From: CAZTLI01 sp964614375
Lineage (GTDB): Bacteria > Chloroflexota > Anaerolineae > Aggregatilineales > Phototrophicaceae
Assembly (NCBI GenBank): GCA_964614375.1
Contig: CAZTLI010000252.1
Location: 1 to 7,799 of the forward strand
DNA length: 7,799 nt
Direction of reading: 5' to 3'
The notes below the pieces were generated by a model. It had not been told where the DNA came from, did no database searches, and saw nothing but the letters and a program-made list of their open reading frames with translations. This document shows positions 6,602 to 7,799 of the stretch, in pieces. Position numbers and translations under genes: made by a program. How positions within the stretch are numbered: position 1 is the stretch's first letter; each line of letters begins with the position of its first letter.

Positions 6602-6776
6602 TGTCGTACAGAAGCAGAATAGGCTCAGACGACACTTGCAGTACCGGATGGGACGCATCCGTGTTGCATAACGTAGCCCGTTGGGGCAAGCGTGCAACAG
6701 AAGCCCCCGAATTTATTCGTGGGGAGCGTCACAACGAGGTAATCTATAAAGGCAGTGATAACAACGCTGCCTTTTT
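6602..6776 (+). ncRNA. Candidate structured small RNA, about 175 nt, with an IS605 right-end/omega-RNA-like 3' hairpin
   Basis: The stretch between a consensus promoter and a strong terminator folds into a series of perfect stems. TGTCGT 6602-6607 pairs with ACGACA 6629-6634. CGGATG 6645-6650 pairs with CATCCG 6656-6661. GTTGCA 6663-6668 pairs with TGCAAC 6693-6698, enclosing GCCC-GTTG-GGGC (6676-6687). CCCC 6704-6707 plus CGAA 6708-6711 pair with TTCG 6716-6719 plus GGGG 6721-6724, with one bulged T. An open frame across it (from 6541) starts before the promoter and shows no family features. The last hairpin followed by AGCGTCAC strongly recalls the right end of TnpB-type IS200/IS605 elements, whose transcripts form omega-RNA guides, but no tnpB is present. 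It does not look like 6S, SRP, tmRNA or RNase P RNA. The RNA-gene call is fairly firm; the omega-RNA link is inference. Confidence 0.6.
6748..6776 (+). terminator. Rho-independent terminator, probably bidirectional
   Basis: AAAGGCAG (6748-6755) pairs with CTGCCTTT (6767-6774); a T-G and a G-C pair extend the stem to 10 bp around a 7-nt loop. A T5 run (6772-6776) follows on the plus strand, ending the small RNA. On the minus strand the same stem is followed by TTTATAG, and it lies 12 nt beyond the LexA-like gene's TAA, so it may serve both convergent units. Confidence 0.82.
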
Positions 6777-6787
6777 GTGTGATGGTA

Positions 6788-7015
6788 TTAGCCATCGTCC
6801 TCTTTAGGCAGGCGGATGCCGCGGGCGCGTTTCGGTTCGCGCAGAATGAGACCCCGCGCTTCCAGCAGCTCTAAATGGCGCATCGCCGTCGTGCGGCTGA
6901 TGAAACAGGCGTCGGAAATCTCGCGGATGGTCGGCGGACAGTTGTACTCCTTGAAGCAATCAAGCACATATTCATAGACCTTGCGCGTATAGGGGTCGGT
7001 TATTCTCGTTTGCAT
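6788..7015 (-). CDS. Stand-alone LexA-type winged-helix DNA-binding protein (no peptidase domain)
   Basis: The 75-residue product matches the LexA N-terminal DNA-binding domain over its whole length. It has a first helix (YTRKVYEYVLDCFKEY), the hallmark CPPTIREISDAC (26-37) in place of the usual GYPPTVREIA, a recognition helix at about 40-53 (SRTTAMRHLELLEARG) and a basic wing (ILREPKRARGIRLP). LexA itself is about 200 residues with a C-terminal S24 autoprotease; here the protein ends right after the wing, so it cannot self-cleave or dimerise by that domain. It is probably a small transcriptional regulator. Three cysteines (20, 26, 37) are notable for such a small domain and could sense redox or metal, which is speculation. 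ATG 7015 is preceded by AGG at about -10 and by a TATAAT -10 in the upstream gap. It converges with the small RNA. Confidence 0.82.
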   Translation of the reverse strand: MQTRITDPYTRKVYEYVLDCFKEYNCPPTIREISDACFISRTTAMRHLELLEARGLILREPKRARGIRLPKEDDG

Positions 7016-7053
7016 CCTTTAACCTGTGTAACAAAAATCGAACATGACTTTTC

Positions 7054-7059
7054 ATTATA
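7054..7059 (-). promoter_or_regulatory. -10 box of the LexA-like gene
   Basis: The minus strand reads TATAAT here, a perfect -10 hexamer, 38 nt before the ATG at 7015, giving a short leader of about 30 nt. No good -35 is visible 17 nt upstream, consistent with a regulated or weak promoter. Confidence 0.5.
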
Positions 7060-7074
7060 GAACGCATATTCTAT
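7057..7074. promoter_or_regulatory. Palindromic operator candidate, LexA-box-like
   Basis: ATAGAA-CGCATA-TTCTAT is a perfect 6+6 inverted repeat. Its core GAAC-GCAT-ATTC differs by one base from the Gram-positive/actinobacterial LexA box GAAC-N4-GTTC. It overlaps the -10 of the LexA-like gene, so binding would block that promoter. Autoregulation is inferred from the position. Confidence 0.5.
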
Positions 7075-7248
7075 CCCGCCTAGTAGAAGCCAGTTCGGGT
7101 ATTGTTAGCAGGTCGTTTGCTTGTGCGTCGTTATGGCAAATCCCAGCCGGCGGTCAGCGTGCCCGGCTGGAAGCGGCATTCAGCGTCAACCTCGCCGTAT
7201 CGCGAAAGTCAAGCGATAGAGGGACAGCGCGATGCCAAAAAGAAGCGA
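7075..7248. other. Non-coding divergent region with two strong inverted repeats
   Basis: Part of the 378-bp gap between the divergent LexA-like and DUF4256 genes. CCAGCCGG (7143-7150) pairs perfectly with CCGGCTGG (7163-7170), and TATCGC (7198-7203) with GCGATA (7213-7218). Neither is followed by a T-run. Short open frames crossing it show no family features. I recognise no tRNA or known riboswitch. Confidence 0.4.
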
Positions 7249-7257
7249 TGGTAGAAT
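7249..7257 (+). promoter_or_regulatory. Candidate extended -10 promoter of the DUF4256 gene
   Basis: TGG-TAGAAT has the TGn extension and matches the -10 consensus at five of six positions, the same layout as the promoter at 6588-6596. The expected +1 is near 7263, giving a 5' leader of about 130 nt before the GTG at 7394. A half-site of the palindrome at 7057-7074 (ATAGAA, 7256-7261) overlaps its end. Confidence 0.4.
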
Positions 7258-7263
7258 AGAAAA

Positions 7264-7393
7264 CGCACGGACGGAAGGTTTCACTGTGGCAAGAAGCGTG
7301 CCTTTCCTGATTAGCCGACACGCTAACTGGCTGACGAGCAATCAGCCTAAACCCGCCTGTGTACTTGAAGTTAAAAACACAGAAGGATGAGAC
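7264..7393 (+). promoter_or_regulatory. Structured 5' leader of the DUF4256 gene
   Basis: The leader holds several perfect short stems: AGCGTG 7295-7300 with CACGCT 7319-7324; GGCTGA 7329-7334 with TCAGCC 7342-7347; and CTGTGT 7357-7362 with ACACAG 7377-7382, whose 3' arm touches the Shine-Dalgarno GAAGGA (7382-7387). A cis-acting RNA control is possible, but I match it to no known riboswitch class. Confidence 0.3.
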
Positions 7394-7799
7394 GTGAAAA
7401 AGTCAAAATCATCAAAAGGGAGTGGTCAAGGTATCGCCAGAGTTGAAGTCAAGCTGGCGTTGTCACCCGATCAACGTGACCAGCTGCGCCATACCTTGCA
7501 AGCGCGTTTTGAGAAAAACCAGACCCGGCATCCCGATGTCGCGTGGGCGAAAGTCCACGCCCGACTCGAAGCCAATGACGAAAAATTGATGGCGCTCAAC
7601 GCGATGGAACACACAGGCGGCGAACCCGATGTCGTGGGTTATGACGACAAAACGGGCGCATACATTTTTATGGACTGTTCAAAACAAAGCCCCAACCGCC
7701 GTAGTATTTGTTATGACCGTGCAGGCGAGTTAGAACGCGAAAAGAAAGGGGTCTATCCCGGCGGTAACGCGGTTGATCTGGCAGCGGCGATGGGTATCG
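7394..7799 (+). CDS. DUF4256 family protein, N-terminal 135 residues (partial)
   Basis: A frame open from GTG 7394 to the window end gives 135 codons. The start is set by a good Shine-Dalgarno (GAAGGA, 7382-7387, 6 nt spacing) and by an in-frame TGA two codons upstream; the nearby ATG at 7386 is in another frame and soon stops. After a Lys/Ser-rich tail (KKSKSSKGSGQG), the protein reads LSPDQRDQLRHTLQARFEKN, then RHPDVAWAKVHARLEANDEK, then MEHTGGEPDVVGYDDKTGAY, then SICYDRAGELE. This is the characteristic sequence of DUF4256, a family usually about 185-190 residues long with no known activity. The C-terminal third is outside the window. It is likely soluble; I see no signal peptide or membrane helix. 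It is divergent from the LexA-like gene, and may share its regulation. Confidence 0.85.
   Translation, partial: MKKSKSSKGSGQGIARVEVKLALSPDQRDQLRHTLQARFEKNQTRHPDVAWAKVHARLEANDEKLMALNAMEHTGGEPDVVGYDDKTGAYIFMDCSKQSPNRRSICYDRAGELEREKKGVYPGGNAVDLAAAMGI

Noticed and set aside
5966..6697. 243-codon open frame on the minus strand
   Set aside because: It lies antisense to the real 597-residue gene and runs through the small RNA; the translation is Cys/His/Arg-rich with no domain, as expected of a shadow frame.
6602..6776. 6S RNA, SRP RNA or a riboswitch as the identity of the structured RNA
   Set aside because: Serial independent hairpins rather than one long rod with a bubble (6S), no conserved SRP apical loop, and no plus-strand gene downstream for a riboswitch to control.
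6541..6807. 88-codon plus-strand frame across the small-RNA region
   Set aside because: Begins upstream of the promoter, spans every hairpin and the terminator, and overlaps the end of the LexA-like gene; no family features and no ribosome binding site.
7044..7259. 71-codon plus-strand frame in the divergent region
   Set aside because: Starts within the LexA-like promoter, runs through two hairpins and has no ribosome binding site or recognisable motif.

Overview
The window looks like a chromosomal segment of a moderately GC-rich, free-living bacterium, most plausibly a Chloroflexota (Anaerolineae-like) organism. This is inferred from LysM/M23 and CAP/LysM envelope proteins with Pro-Thr-rich linkers, an ABC-2 permease with an extra N-terminal membrane domain, a long Glu/Gln/Ala-rich membrane protein with a conserved C-terminal YF-x-SLDP-type tail, and extended -10 promoters of the TGG-TATAAT kind. 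No rRNA, tRNA, CRISPR array, phage structural gene or intact transposase was seen.

Layout, left to right. On the minus strand: the first 54 codons of a class III aminotransferase (1-162), a membrane-anchored LysM-LysM-M23 peptidase (323-1567), and a secreted CAP-domain/LysM protein (2791-1670). The last is split by a single in-frame TAG inside its LysM domain, so its C-terminal linker and membrane anchor are cut off from the CAP domain. A divergent 293-bp gap then leads to two plus-strand genes: an ABC-2-type permease (3085-4449) and a 597-residue three-helix membrane protein with a long acidic coiled-coil region (4661-6454). Neither a partner ATPase nor MoxR/DUF58 genes are in the window.

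The most interesting part is 6455-6800. It holds a 10-12 bp hairpin, an extended -10 promoter (TGG-TATAAT), a series of stem-loops starting at the predicted +1, and a strong rho-independent terminator. Together they outline a free-standing RNA gene of about 175 nt with no convincing protein in it. Its CCCC...GGGGAG...GTCAC hairpin resembles the right ends (and omega-RNA 3' ends) of IS200/IS605-type TnpB elements, but no tnpA or tnpB is present. It could be a non-autonomous IS605 remnant or a solitary, possibly domesticated, omega-RNA-like gene. The identification is from memory of the motif and is not proven.

Right of it lies a 75-residue protein on the minus strand (7015-6788) that is only the winged-helix DNA-binding domain of LexA, without the protease domain. 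A perfect 6+6 palindrome close to the Gram-positive LexA box overlaps its predicted -10, suggesting autoregulation. A 378-bp divergent region rich in hairpins separates it from a DUF4256 protein (7394 onward, GTG start, cut by the window end).

Functionally, the left half serves the cell envelope (peptidoglycan hydrolysis, CAP protein, export or membrane permease), while the right end is regulatory.
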